Origin: Phormidium sp. OSCR
GTDB taxonomy: Bacteria > Cyanobacteriota > Cyanobacteriia > Cyanobacteriales > Geitlerinemataceae
DNA: 44,459 bases
Reading direction: 5' to 3'
NCBI GenBank assembly: GCA_001314905.1
Contig: LJZT01000027.1
Coordinates: 1 to 44,459, forward strand
In this document: positions 33,521-42,091 of the stretch, one piece after another
How positions within the stretch are numbered: position 1 is the stretch's first letter
Layout of the letters: each line of letters starts with the position of its first letter
Made by a program: the position numbers and the translations under genes
The notes under the pieces: generated by a model
What the model was told of the DNA's origin: nothing
Seen by the model: the letters and a program-made list of their open reading frames with translations, nothing else
The model's database searches: none

Positions 33521-34081
33521 ATGAAGCATGATGAAAAAGAAATTAGCAAAAAAATACTTGAAGCTCTAAAACGACAACATAAACCAAAAATATTTGATAA
33601 GAATCGATTGATTTTTTCTTCAATTTTTGCTTTCATTATTATAGTTTTTTGGAATTGGAAAAGTGAACTTAAAGTTAATTTGTTTGGATTAGGTATTCAG
33701 AATGGTGTAAATGAGAACTCACAACCTCAGCTAAATCCAAAAGAAGTTATCACACAATATTATAATCTAGCTCCTTCTGATCGGATATCGGCTTTAAACT
33801 TATTGAGCGATGAGTATAAAGCATGGTACAACCAAAATGATGGTGGTAACAGTGCTAAAAGTTTTTGGAATACAATTCAGACAGTTGAAATATATGCTTT
33901 TTTAACTTTAAGCCAATCCGAAAATAAACATCAAATAAAAGTATGGTTAAAATACTTAACAGTTGATGGTTACACTGCCTGTGAGAGCCAGGTTATTGAA
34001 GTTGTATTAAGTCAGACGGAAAATAAGTGGTTAATTGATAAAACAGGCAATGTTGAACAAAAATTTAACTGTGAACAGTAA
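33521..34081 (+). CDS. Cassette gene 6: anchored protein with NTF2-like outer domain
   Basis: 186 residues. Anchor module MKHDEKEISKKILEALKRQHKPKIFDKNRLIFSSIFAFIIIVFWNWKS as in gene 5, then a linker and a domain that reads VITQYYNLAPSDRISALNLLSDEYKAWYNQN...FWNTIQTVEIYAFLTLSQSENKHQIKVWLKYLT...ESQVIEVVLSQTENKWLIDKTG. This helix-then-sheet pattern resembles the NTF2-like domains at the ends of cyanobacterial kinases and ARC6-type proteins (inference by eye). Faces periplasm or lumen if the N-terminus is inside. Ribosome site GAGG upstream. Last clear gene of the cassette. Confidence 0.78.
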   Translation: MKHDEKEISKKILEALKRQHKPKIFDKNRLIFSSIFAFIIIVFWNWKSELKVNLFGLGIQNGVNENSQPQLNPKEVITQYYNLAPSDRISALNLLSDEYKAWYNQNDGGNSAKSFWNTIQTVEIYAFLTLSQSENKHQIKVWLKYLTVDGYTACESQVIEVVLSQTENKWLIDKTGNVEQKFNCEQ

Positions 34082-34117
34082 TACGGACACTACCTACTTT
34101 TATTTCATAAAAATACT

Positions 34118-34204
34118 ATGCAAATCTTAGATTGGATTAGTCTATTCTTGAGTGGATTTTCTGGTATTTTTATTTTAAACAAACAAAAATCGTTTAAGTT
34201 TTAA
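34118..34204 (+). CDS. Possible 28-residue membrane peptide or truncated gene
   Basis: ATG to TAA: MQILDWISLFLSGFSGIFILNKQKSFKF. One hydrophobic segment and a basic end. It follows gene 6 by 36 bases on the same strand. Could be a small cassette peptide or the start of a truncated gene, since decayed sequence follows directly. No clear ribosome site. Confidence 0.35.
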   Translation: MQILDWISLFLSGFSGIFILNKQKSFKF

Positions 34205-34223
34205 GCTATGGAAACTATATTGC

Positions 34224-34301
34224 TATCGAAAGATAACAGGCGCACTAACCGCTGATGCCTATTTTAAACAAGCAGGATTTCGAGCGTTACTCACACTCTA
34301 G
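34224..34301 (+). pseudogene. C-terminal remnant of a PIN-domain toxin
   Basis: Frame reads YRKITGALTADAYFKQAGFRALLTL then stop. 'LTAD.HF.QAGF..LL' is a common C-terminal end of VapC-type PIN toxins, including the last catalytic Asp. No start or N-terminal part precedes it, so it is a remnant. Confidence 0.55.
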
Positions 34302-34364
34302 TACCTCTTAAGGTTTAGAAGTCGCCAAGGCGATCGCGGTGACACGTACCATATTCCTTAGTCT

Positions 34365-34422
34365 AACCGAGCTTTGACCAGAGTTTCCGCATCCCCACAG
34401 AGATTTTGCCCAAAAATCGGTT
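34365..34422. repeat. Decayed member of the AGAAACCGGG repeat family
   Basis: AACCGA (34365-34370) and TCGGTT (34417-34422) flank GAGTTTCC and CACAGAGATTTTGCC, the same centre as in 28442-28504 with one mismatch. Confidence 0.6.
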
Positions 34423-34541
34423 TGTGAGGTAAAATCGCTGTAAATCGAAACTCTCAACCCTGCCTGTCCAGACAATATGACCATAGACAGTCGAGAAACC
34501 ACTGCCATCTTTAATGGTCAATCCTTAAAATAAGATCATTA

Positions 34542-34772
34542 TTATCGCGTTGGCGACAGTTCTTCTTCTCTTGCTAGTGCCGCAGCATACGCGATCTCCG
34601 AGCGCACATTTTCTAAAGTTAATGGTGGATAGTCCTCAACAATTTCTGCTAACGTCAATCCCTCAGCCAGGTTATCCAGGATGACCGAAACCATAATCCT
34701 GGTTCCTTTAATACAAGGTTTGCCATGACAAATATTTGGGTTTTTCTCAATTTTTCCTTGCCAATTAATCAT
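34542..34772 (-). CDS. DUF433 antitoxin-like protein (orphan)
   Basis: 76 residues with the DUF433 signature: NPNICHGKPCIKGTRIMVSVILDNLAEGLTLAEIVEDYPPLTLENVRSEIAYAAALAREE. Such proteins usually precede a DUF5615 PIN-like toxin. Here the 230 bp downstream (toward 34310) hold only repeats and no toxin gene, so it stands alone. Ribosome site AAGGGC upstream is acceptable. Confidence 0.87.
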   Translation of the reverse strand: MINWQGKIEKNPNICHGKPCIKGTRIMVSVILDNLAEGLTLAEIVEDYPPLTLENVRSEIAYAAALAREEELSPTR

Positions 34773-34869
34773 GGTTTGCCCTTTTTAAAGATAACTCGTT
34801 TTGCTTGCATAAAACTAAAAACTTGTCAAGCAAATATACAGACTTATAGGGCAGAAGGGACACCCCACA

Positions 34870-35190
34870 GCAGGATTTAGTCCGCCGGGTGTAGCCGCCA
34901 GCCTGTACTTCTTCGTTCATGATATACAAAATCCCAAGGATGCCTTGCTAACTTCTATCAATGCGGGTGGTGATACAGATACCATTGGAGCTATAGTCGG
35001 TGGACTTTGTGGTGCTTATCACGGCTCAGAAGCTTATCAAGAATTTCTACCCTATCTGGTAGAATTGGATTTCATTTCTCTATCAGACGTAAACGCGATC
35101 GCCACATTGTTAAGTGACCAACTCATCCGCAGCCATCAAAACATCTGCATACAGTTGGCTACTAATGCGGAAATTTGCTTGTTGCATTAA
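34870..35190 (+). pseudogene. Remnant of an ADP-ribosylglycohydrolase gene
   Basis: The forward frame reads AGFSPPGVAASLYFFVHDIQNPKDALLTSINAGGDTDTIGAIVGGLCGAYHGSEAYQEFLPYLVEL. The GGDTDTIGAIVGGLCGA motif, with its paired metal-binding aspartates, is the C-terminal signature of DraG-like ADP-ribosylglycohydrolases. The N-terminal two thirds are missing, and the 3' part runs into the oppositely oriented toxin gene from 35110 on. A broken gene, probably cut by island rearrangements. Confidence 0.8.
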
Positions 35191-35604
35191 ACTATCCATA
35201 ATAGGCTGAACTTGCGTAATTATTGTTTGGCGCTTTGCTAAGAGAAGAATCCCTAAAACTCCTGTAATCTTTACCCCAAACTCTCTGGCAGTTTGTCTAC
35301 CCAACCGTTCATCAATAATTAAGCGGGCTGCTTTCATTTCGATCGCCAGTGCAATGGCTTCAGCCTCTCCCACATTGACACGGGTTCTTAAATCATTAAC
35401 TAACCTTTGATTTTGTACGGATTGAATATCCAGCCAAGTTGCCGATTGCACTGCTGTAATCACAATGTCCCCCGCTCTGGGATCCAATAATTCCTCATGC
35501 ACCGCACAGGGAATTGAAACTCTACCATAAAGCTGAGGAATTAGGCTAAATTGCTCAACCTTCGCTAAATTGGAAAGGGGTGAAGTGTTGCTGACGACAA
35601 TCAT
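35110..35604 (-). CDS. DUF3368 PIN-like toxin
   Basis: 164 residues. PIN-related fold: MIVVSNTSPLSNLAKV at the N-terminus, then IPCAVHEELLD, VGEAEAIALAIEMKAARLIIDERLGRQTAREFGVKITGVLGILLLAKR. The combination GEAEAIALA and IIDERLGR...A...G is the DUF3368 signature. Start taken as the ATG at 35604, which forms an ATGA overlap with the antitoxin stop; the frame opens at a GTG two codons earlier. It ends inside the ADP-ribosylglycohydrolase remnant on the other strand. Confidence 0.9.
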   Translation of the reverse strand: MIVVSNTSPLSNLAKVEQFSLIPQLYGRVSIPCAVHEELLDPRAGDIVITAVQSATWLDIQSVQNQRLVNDLRTRVNVGEAEAIALAIEMKAARLIIDERLGRQTAREFGVKITGVLGILLLAKRQTIITQVQPIMDSLMQQANFRISSQLYADVLMAADELVT

Positions 35605-35846
35605 GACCACTCCGTTTCCTCTAAAGTTTTGAGGTCTTCCTGAAACTCATCAATATCATAGTGAACACAAATCCCTCGCTCAGCAATCAGTTTTTGAAAC
35701 TGCATCCGATGCAGTCCCAATAACTCACTGGCTTTCCCCAAACTAATTTTATCTTGCTGAAACAACATCAGGACAATTTCCAACAATAGCTCATTTTCAG
35801 AAAAGCCACTCGCCTTTACTAGGTCATCAGAAATCACTAAACTCAT
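35601..35846 (-). CDS. UPF0175 family antitoxin
   Basis: 81 residues: ENELLLEIVLMLFQQDKISLGKASELLGLHRMQFQKLIAERGICVHYDIDEFQEDLKTL, the UPF0175 helix-turn-helix and C-terminal tail. These small DNA-binding proteins pair with DUF3368 toxins, as here, in an overlapping operon. It likely represses its own promoter. Confidence 0.9.
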   Translation of the reverse strand: MSLVISDDLVKASGFSENELLLEIVLMLFQQDKISLGKASELLGLHRMQFQKLIAERGICVHYDIDEFQEDLKTLEETEWS

Positions 35847-35946
35847 AGTAAACTCTCCTAAGCTGAAATCTTATGCTGAAATCTTAGCAGGCGGGGGAGC
35901 GATCGCCCACAATAGCGGATGCAATATCGCCTCTTGAAATTGCTCC

Positions 35947-38829
35947 TTACGAAAAAGTAGGAACCAACAGACGACTCACAATTCGTCCATCCTCAATTTT
36001 CTCAATCAAAAAGTCTCCCCCCATCTGACGCATTAACCGTTCAAAAATAATCAATTCCAACCCCGGTGGACGATCCAACGGTGACGCCACCAGCGGATCG
36101 CGATTCTCCCGTGGGGCACTGAGAATCGCTGGTTGAAATGCCCCTAAAATACGGGGACTTACTTCACCACTATCCGTAACCGACAGTTCCACAAACTCCT
36201 GATTTCCCTCACCTTCCTCAATGACAGAACGATACCAAATATCAATTCGTCCTCCCGTGGGCGATCGCCGACAGGCAGCCAACAACACCTCCACAAAAAC
36301 CAACTCAAACTTAGCCAGATCAGCATAAAGCGTCACATTTTGATCCCGATGCACCTGCATCCAAATCTGTCGTTTCGCCGTCGCCGGTTCAACCCGTTCC
36401 AATACCCGTGAAAACAGCCGCACAATAGAAATCGGTTCAGGATTCAATTGCAAACGCCACTGCTCATATTTGAGGAGATTCACCGCCCCAGTGAGATTAT
36501 CCGACAAATGACGTAGTAGTTCCTGGTGACGCACCTGTTGAACCGATCGCGCCCGACTATCATCCTCATCCAAACGAGATAGCCCTCCCGTCAAATCCGT
36601 CAACTGAGTCAGCTGCTTAATATCCAAGCCAATACCCCGATAAAGCTCCTCCAAACGGTGCTGTTTGTACCAATTCAAGGGGTCAAGGCGATCGCGATAG
36701 CGATTCAATCGTTTTTCCAATAACATCGCCCGTCGCCCCCAAGCCAACTGGCCCGCCAGCAATTCCAACGCCTCCACCTGACGCTCACCCCACTCCCGCT
36801 GCGGCGTATCTGCCACCAAAATCACCCCAGTGGCGCGACTGCTCGTGATCGTTTGCAGAGCGATCGCCCGCAACACCAATCCCTGCAACGGCTCCAACCA
36901 GGTCTGAGTCGCCGCCGGCAAACGCGTCACCGCAACCGGGCCAAACATCCCTTGCCAAGACATCACCTTTTGCAACAGTCGTTCTTTCTTAACATTAATC
37001 TCTTGCCCTTGAGGAATTTCATAGGCCTCCTGGGCCACCAACGTACTGAGCGTTGCCGTTTTTAACCCCGGCTCCCACGTCACTAAGCCAACAAACGGAG
37101 ACTCTAAAATCTCCGCCAGATAGTGTAAATGACTCGACTCAGCAGCCTGCCAATTGGGAGCGTTGGCCAAACAATCCAAACCATGCCGGATTCCCTTCAC
37201 CATCTGCTGATTTTGCTGACTGTTCTCCTGAATCGCTTGACTGCGCAGGATTTGCCCCACTTGACGACTCGCGAGCGTCAGTAACTCCCGTTCCGAAGTC
37301 GTCCAAACTCGCGACGACGGCTCAGCAATCACCACAAAGCTTTTAGGCAGTTGTCCCGGTTCTGTATTAGCAATCAGCGGCGATCGCACCCCCGCCTCAA
37401 TCAACAACGGTTGCCAAGACGTAAAGCGCATATCCCCACCGCCGCGAGTCGAGGCCTCATTAAAATCATCACTCAATTGCAGGGCGATCGCCCCCTCACT
37501 ATGTTGCAGCAACTGCCAATCCACAAAAGACAGGGAGGGAAACAACTCTCCCACCTCCCAACCCAAACTAGCCGGATAAGCCGACACCAGCTCAATCTGA
37601 TTCGTCTGTGAATCCGCCGAAAACACCAACACCGGCGCATCATGAAGCCGTTGACTGAGCCGTTGACTATAGCTGTTTAAACTGGTGGCTCCCTGAGGTA
37701 AACCAATCGTCAAATCGCGATCGAGTTCAATCTCGGCCATGCGCTCTTGCAGATGAGACAGCGGGGTCGTCAGGGCCACCAACTGAGCGGCCCCCCGAAT
37801 ATAGTCCTTCTCCCCTTCCTGCCAAATGCGGGCTTCCGTGCCTTCAACCGAGAGAAACCCTAATAACTTCCCTTTCGAGAGAATCGGCGCCGCCAGCAGC
37901 GATCGCGCGCCAATTTGGGCCATCAAACGACTCGTCGCATCGGCCTTGAGAGATGAGTAGGCTTCACCAATGGCCACGATACGGTTATCACAGAGGGTTT
38001 TATGAAAGCCGCTAAACTCCGCCAGAGGAATTTCCGTTCTGTCGCGATTCTCCGTTTCCTGACGAGAGGTGCTGCCGCGCGTGGCACTTTTGCGAAACGA
38101 GAGCGAGGCCTGTTCTTGAGTCCGTAACCAAAATAGGGCGCGATCGCCGTCATACCAATAAATATGCGTGCGAGCCGGTAGCAAAAACTGTTGCGTTGTG
38201 GCGACGATGTTGCGTAGGCGATCGTCGAGACTTTGGGACTCTTGCAACTGAGACATCATCTCCAACAGCGGCTCATGGGGACGTTTGAGCCGTTCCCGTT
38301 GCTGATCCATCTCCGCCTGATGCAACCCCATCGCCAACTCCCCGAAGAGCATCGACAGTAGCGATCGCTGCTCAACCGAGGGAAAATCGCCCCAGAGCGT
38401 TGAACCTAACACCACAACCCCAAAACACAGATGACGGTGACAGAGGGGAAAAACAACCGTTCCCTGGATACCATAACGACTAGCCACCGTTTGCCATTGC
38501 CCTGCCCGACTTTCTTCCCGTAAATCCGCCACTTGAACCGGTGCTTGTTGAATCACCGTTTGCTCCATAATATCCCCAGGACTCAGAGCAAACTGTTGAG
38601 GCAGAGTTTGCTGAGCCATTTGACTGAGTTCCCCATCAATCCCTCGTAAACGATGACTGAGGCGATCGTAGAGTCCGATCCAAAGTAGGGCGTAGTTAAA
38701 CTCAGTGCGGAGATAGTCTAAGGTCGTTTTCACCAGGATTTCAACCGTCTCCTGTTCCCGGAGGGTTTGTAGAGTATGACTGAGACTAACTAGAGGATTA
38801 GCGGAAGTGGTCGTGTAAGTATCTTGCAT
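35947..38829 (-). CDS. Multi-GAF signalling protein with degenerate kinase domain
   Basis: 960 residues, soluble. At least three GAF-like modules can be traced: about residues 20-170 (YALLWIGLYDRLSHRLRGIDGELSQ...GTVVFPLCHRHLCFGVVVLG), 200-350 (THIYWYDGDRALFW...SLLAAPILSKGKLLGFLSVEG) and 560-690, with another weaker one in between. The C-terminal 220 residues resemble a histidine kinase: a dimerisation helix (RHQELLRHLSDNLTGAVNLL) and an ATPase-like domain. The N-box reads FVEVLLAACRRSPTGG without the catalytic Asn, and the G1 box is VTDSGEVSPRIL rather than DxGxG. Kinase activity is doubtful; it may be a pseudokinase sensor. No response regulator is adjacent. Confidence 0.8.
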   Translation of the reverse strand: MQDTYTTTSANPLVSLSHTLQTLREQETVEILVKTTLDYLRTEFNYALLWIGLYDRLSHRLRGIDGELSQMAQQTLPQQFALSPGDIMEQTVIQQAPVQVADLREESRAGQWQTVASRYGIQGTVVFPLCHRHLCFGVVVLGSTLWGDFPSVEQRSLLSMLFGELAMGLHQAEMDQQRERLKRPHEPLLEMMSQLQESQSLDDRLRNIVATTQQFLLPARTHIYWYDGDRALFWLRTQEQASLSFRKSATRGSTSRQETENRDRTEIPLAEFSGFHKTLCDNRIVAIGEAYSSLKADATSRLMAQIGARSLLAAPILSKGKLLGFLSVEGTEARIWQEGEKDYIRGAAQLVALTTPLSHLQERMAEIELDRDLTIGLPQGATSLNSYSQRLSQRLHDAPVLVFSADSQTNQIELVSAYPASLGWEVGELFPSLSFVDWQLLQHSEGAIALQLSDDFNEASTRGGGDMRFTSWQPLLIEAGVRSPLIANTEPGQLPKSFVVIAEPSSRVWTTSERELLTLASRQVGQILRSQAIQENSQQNQQMVKGIRHGLDCLANAPNWQAAESSHLHYLAEILESPFVGLVTWEPGLKTATLSTLVAQEAYEIPQGQEINVKKERLLQKVMSWQGMFGPVAVTRLPAATQTWLEPLQGLVLRAIALQTITSSRATGVILVADTPQREWGERQVEALELLAGQLAWGRRAMLLEKRLNRYRDRLDPLNWYKQHRLEELYRGIGLDIKQLTQLTDLTGGLSRLDEDDSRARSVQQVRHQELLRHLSDNLTGAVNLLKYEQWRLQLNPEPISIVRLFSRVLERVEPATAKRQIWMQVHRDQNVTLYADLAKFELVFVEVLLAACRRSPTGGRIDIWYRSVIEEGEGNQEFVELSVTDSGEVSPRILGAFQPAILSAPRENRDPLVASPLDRPPGLELIIFERLMRQMGGDFLIEKIEDGRIVSRLLVPTFS

Positions 38830-39022
38830 GAGCCGGGTGGGGGAGGGAACAGTTCAGGGGGTCACAGACAACAGTGGCGTAAGGGAGCAGTCGTGATTAT
38901 TAATACTTGAGAGTGAATTGCTGAGACGTTTACTGCATATAGTTTTGTTTTTGTCAAGTTTTTTTTATGATGATATTTGACGATCGGATAACGTCGAGTT
39001 TGAGCTGCCGGCGGCGCGATCT

Positions 39023-39054
39023 GTGAAGTCCCAATGTCCGTGAAGTCCCAATGT
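39023..39054. repeat. 15-bp direct repeat upstream of pyrD
   Basis: GTGAAGTCCCAATGT at 39023-39037 and again at 39040-39054, 17 bases start to start, 38 bases before the pyrD start. The period is under two helical turns. Possible regulator binding sites or simple duplication. Confidence 0.7.
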
Positions 39055-39091
39055 AGGGTTGAATTGAGACAATGAAGTTTAAAGAATTGAC

Positions 39092-40243
39092 ATGAACCTA
39101 TATCAACACATTGTGCGTCCGGTCCTATTTGCCACTGCCGATGCAGAATGGTGGCATGGGAAACTGATGGCGAGTTTACGATATGTATCGCGCCAGAGAT
39201 GCGTCTCCCCGCCGAATTTTGTCGCCGGGGCGATCGCCTCCCAACTCGAAGCGCAATTTTGTTTTCGCGATGAGCGCCTTGTGCAAAACCTTTGGGGATT
39301 ACGTTTTCCCAATCCTCTCGGCTTAGCGGCTGGCTTTGATAAAAATGGCGAAGTGGGAGAGTTTTGGGGAGCCTTGGGATTTGGCTTTGCCGAACTCGGA
39401 ACCGTCACCTGGCATCCCCAACCGGGAAACCCTCCCCCGCGACTGTTCCGTCTCGTTGAAGACCAAGCTGCCTTAAATCGCATGGGGTTTAATAATTGCG
39501 GGGCCATGACCATGGCCGAGAACTTAACACAGGTGCGATCGCCGCAACTTCCCAAGATTCCCATTGGCGTTAACCTGGGTAAATCTAAAGTGACCCCCCT
39601 CGATGATGCAACGGGGGACTACCGCGACAGTTTCGGAACCTTGCAGGCGTTGGGAGACTACTTTGTCGTTAACGTGTCTTCGCCCAATACCCCAGGACTG
39701 CGATCGCTCCAGGCTCCAGAACGTTTGGAGCAGATTGTCAAAACCCTGATGGACATGAATGTAGATGCTAAGCCTATTCTAGTCAAAATTGCCCCAGATT
39801 TGGAAACCGAGGAAATACGGGCCATTCTTGATCTGGCGATGGGCCTAGGGTTAAGTGGAGTGATTGCCACCAACACCACCATCTCCCGCAAGGGATTAAA
39901 AACGCAACGACTGGCCAAAACCGGAAAATCCCTCCAAGACGAAGCCGGAGGAATTAGTGGTGCGCCCCTAAAATCTCGCTCAACGGAGGTCATTCGCGAG
40001 ATTTGGCACTATACCCAGGGAAAACTGCCCATTATTGGCACCGGAGGCGTGGCCAGCGCCGAGGATGCCTGGGAGAAAATCACCGCTGGGGCCAGCCTAC
40101 TCGAAGTCTACACCGGCTGGATTTACCAAGGCCCGGAAATGCCGAAACAGATTCTCTCAGGACTCATCAGCAAATTAGAGCAACAGGGCCTATCTCACTT
40201 AAGCCAAGCTGTCGGACTCGCTCACCGAGTTGAAGTCTCCTGA
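39092..40243 (+). CDS. pyrD: Dihydroorotate dehydrogenase (quinone), class 2
   Basis: 383 residues. Oxidises dihydroorotate to orotate in pyrimidine synthesis, passing electrons to quinone at the membrane. The N-terminal helical extension ([26 protein letters not shown]) is typical of class 2 enzymes. FMN and active-site motifs: [36 protein letters not shown] (catalytic Ser), IATNTTISR, and [27 protein letters not shown]. Upstream has a 15-bp direct repeat. No clear ribosome site. Confidence 0.95.
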   Translation: MNLYQHIVRPVLFATADAEWWHGKLMASLRYVSRQRCVSPPNFVAGAIASQLEAQFCFRDERLVQNLWGLRFPNPLGLAAGFDKNGEVGEFWGALGFGFAELGTVTWHPQPGNPPPRLFRLVEDQAALNRMGFNNCGAMTMAENLTQVRSPQLPKIPIGVNLGKSKVTPLDDATGDYRDSFGTLQALGDYFVVNVSSPNTPGLRSLQAPERLEQIVKTLMDMNVDAKPILVKIAPDLETEEIRAILDLAMGLGLSGVIATNTTISRKGLKTQRLAKTGKSLQDEAGGISGAPLKSRSTEVIREIWHYTQGKLPIIGTGGVASAEDAWEKITAGASLLEVYTGWIYQGPEMPKQILSGLISKLEQQGLSHLSQAVGLAHRVEVS

Positions 40244-40437
40244 GATCCCAAAGACATCTCGGAAAAAAGCGCCCTCGGTGCAACTTTCCCGATACAATGG
40301 CTATCTGCGGGCGGGCGGTGGAGCAGTGTGTTTATAAGCTGCAAACGTCAAATCACCAGCGATCGCGCCCTCTTCTCCCCAACCAACACACCAGCGATGG
40401 GGAGGGGTTGCCACAAGCGAACACCAAGCTGCACATT

Positions 40438-42021
40438 ATGCCAAAAGTTCTTGTCTCCGATTCCGTCGATCGCGCAGGGATCGAAATTCTCTCTCAAGTC
40501 GCGCAAGTTGATGTCAAAACCGGACTCCCCCTGTCCGAACTCATCTCCATTATCCCCGAATACGATGCCCTCATGATTCGTTCGGGAACCCAAGTCACCA
40601 AAGAGGTCATCGAAGCCGGCGCCCAACTGAAAATCATTGGTCGTGCCGGAGTTGGCGTTGATAACGTCGATGTGGCGGCCGCCACCCGACAGGGGATTGT
40701 CGTCGTCAACTCTCCCGAAGGCAACACCATCGCGGCTGCCGAACATGCCCTAGCGATGATGATGTCTCTGTCTCGCTATGTCCCCGATGCCAACCACTCC
40801 GTCAAAAACGGCGAATGGAATCGTAAAGCCTTTATCGGGGCAGAAATCTACAAGAAAACTCTAGGATTGATTGGTTTAGGTAAAATCGGCTCCCATGTCG
40901 CCAATGTCGCCAAAGCCATGGGCATGAAACTGATTGCCTATGATCCCTACATCTCCAACGAACGGGCCGAACAAATTGGCTGTCGTCTCGTAGAACTCGA
41001 TGTTCTCATTCAAGAAGCCGACTATATTACCCTTCATATCCCTCGAACCGAAGAAACCGCTAACCTCATCAACGCAGAAGTCCTGGCCAAAATGAAACCC
41101 ACGGCCCGCATCATTAACTGCGCTCGTGGGGGACTCATTGATGAAGCGGCCTTAGCCGAAGCCCTCAAGGAAGGACGCATCGCCGGGGCAGCCCTCGATG
41201 TGTTTAGCAATGAACCCCTCGAAGCGGATTCACCGCTGCGAGAGGGCGACAAAAACCTGATTCTGACCCCTCACCTGGGCGCGTCAACCGCTGAAGCTCA
41301 GGTGAATGTTGCTGTGGATGTGGCCGAGCAGATTCGCGATGTTCTCCTGGGCCTTCCGGCTCGTTCGGCGGTCAATATCCCCGGCTTGTACCCCGATGCC
41401 TTGGCGAAATTGCGTCCCTATCTGGAGTTGGCTGAGGCGTTGGGCAACATGGTGGGACAACTGGCCGGCGGCCGGGTGGAATCCTTAACTATCTCTCTAC
41501 AAGGGGATTTGGCTAACCAAGACAGTAAACCGATTACCATTGCCGCTCTCAAGGGCCTGCTCACACCAGCGTTACGGGAGCGGGTGAATTACGTCAATGC
41601 CAACATTGAAGCCAAGGAACGGGGCATTCGTATTATTGAGATGCGCGATGCTTCGGTTCGTGACTATACGGACTCTCTACATCTCGAAGCCAAAGGTTCT
41701 CGGGGACAACATACGGTGACTGGAGCGTTACTCGGGGATGGTGAACTGCGGATTACGAACGTGGATGAGTTCCCCGTCAATGTGCCGCCAATTCAGCATA
41801 TGCTCTTTACCCGTCACCGGGATATGCCGGGGATTATTGGCCGGATTGGTTCCCTGTTGGGGAGTTTCAATGTCAACATCGCCAGTATGCAAGTCGGACG
41901 CAAGATTGTTCGGGGTGATGCGGTGATGGTCTTGAGTTTGGATGATCCCCTACCTGAAGGAATTTTAGAGGAAATTCTCAAGGTTTCTGGGATTCGCGAC
42001 GCATATACCGTCACAATGTAG
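40438..42021 (+). CDS. serA: D-3-phosphoglycerate dehydrogenase SerA
   Basis: 527 residues; first enzyme of serine synthesis. Substrate- and NAD-binding domains: VLVSDSVDRAGIEIL, GRAGVGVDNVD, TLGLIGLGKIGSHVA (Rossmann), INCARGGLIDE, and catalytic His in LTPHLGAST. An intervening domain and a C-terminal ACT domain (HRDMPGIIGRIGSLLGSFNVNIASMQVGR) follow, as in the long SerA form. The frame is open back to 40297, but those 47 codons do not resemble the family; the ATG at 40438 (MPKVLVSDS) is the start. Feedback by serine through the ACT domain is likely. Confidence 0.96.
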   Translation: MPKVLVSDSVDRAGIEILSQVAQVDVKTGLPLSELISIIPEYDALMIRSGTQVTKEVIEAGAQLKIIGRAGVGVDNVDVAAATRQGIVVVNSPEGNTIAAAEHALAMMMSLSRYVPDANHSVKNGEWNRKAFIGAEIYKKTLGLIGLGKIGSHVANVAKAMGMKLIAYDPYISNERAEQIGCRLVELDVLIQEADYITLHIPRTEETANLINAEVLAKMKPTARIINCARGGLIDEAALAEALKEGRIAGAALDVFSNEPLEADSPLREGDKNLILTPHLGASTAEAQVNVAVDVAEQIRDVLLGLPARSAVNIPGLYPDALAKLRPYLELAEALGNMVGQLAGGRVESLTISLQGDLANQDSKPITIAALKGLLTPALRERVNYVNANIEAKERGIRIIEMRDASVRDYTDSLHLEAKGSRGQHTVTGALLGDGELRITNVDEFPVNVPPIQHMLFTRHRDMPGIIGRIGSLLGSFNVNIASMQVGRKIVRGDAVMVLSLDDPLPEGILEEILKVSGIRDAYTVTM

Positions 42022-42034
42022 GCAGGCTGAGTTG

Positions 42035-42056
42035 CTCGGGGGCGATCGCCCCCGAG
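42035..42056. repeat. 22-bp palindrome containing HIP1
   Basis: Perfect palindrome CTCGGGGGC-GATC-GCCCCCGAG centred on the HIP1 site, between serA and prmA. It can form a strong hairpin and may end part of the serA transcripts. Confidence 0.65.
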
Positions 42057-42091
42057 ACCTATAAGCCGCCGGATTTAAGACGAGAGGAGTT

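Noticed and set aside
28808-34081. Calling the cassette a known CBASS, Thoeris or retron system
   Set aside because: No cyclase, TIR, reverse transcriptase or effector nuclease is encoded in it.
40297-40437. 47-residue N-terminal extension of SerA
   Set aside because: Polar, low-complexity residues not resembling a targeting signal or the family; ATG at 40438 fits.
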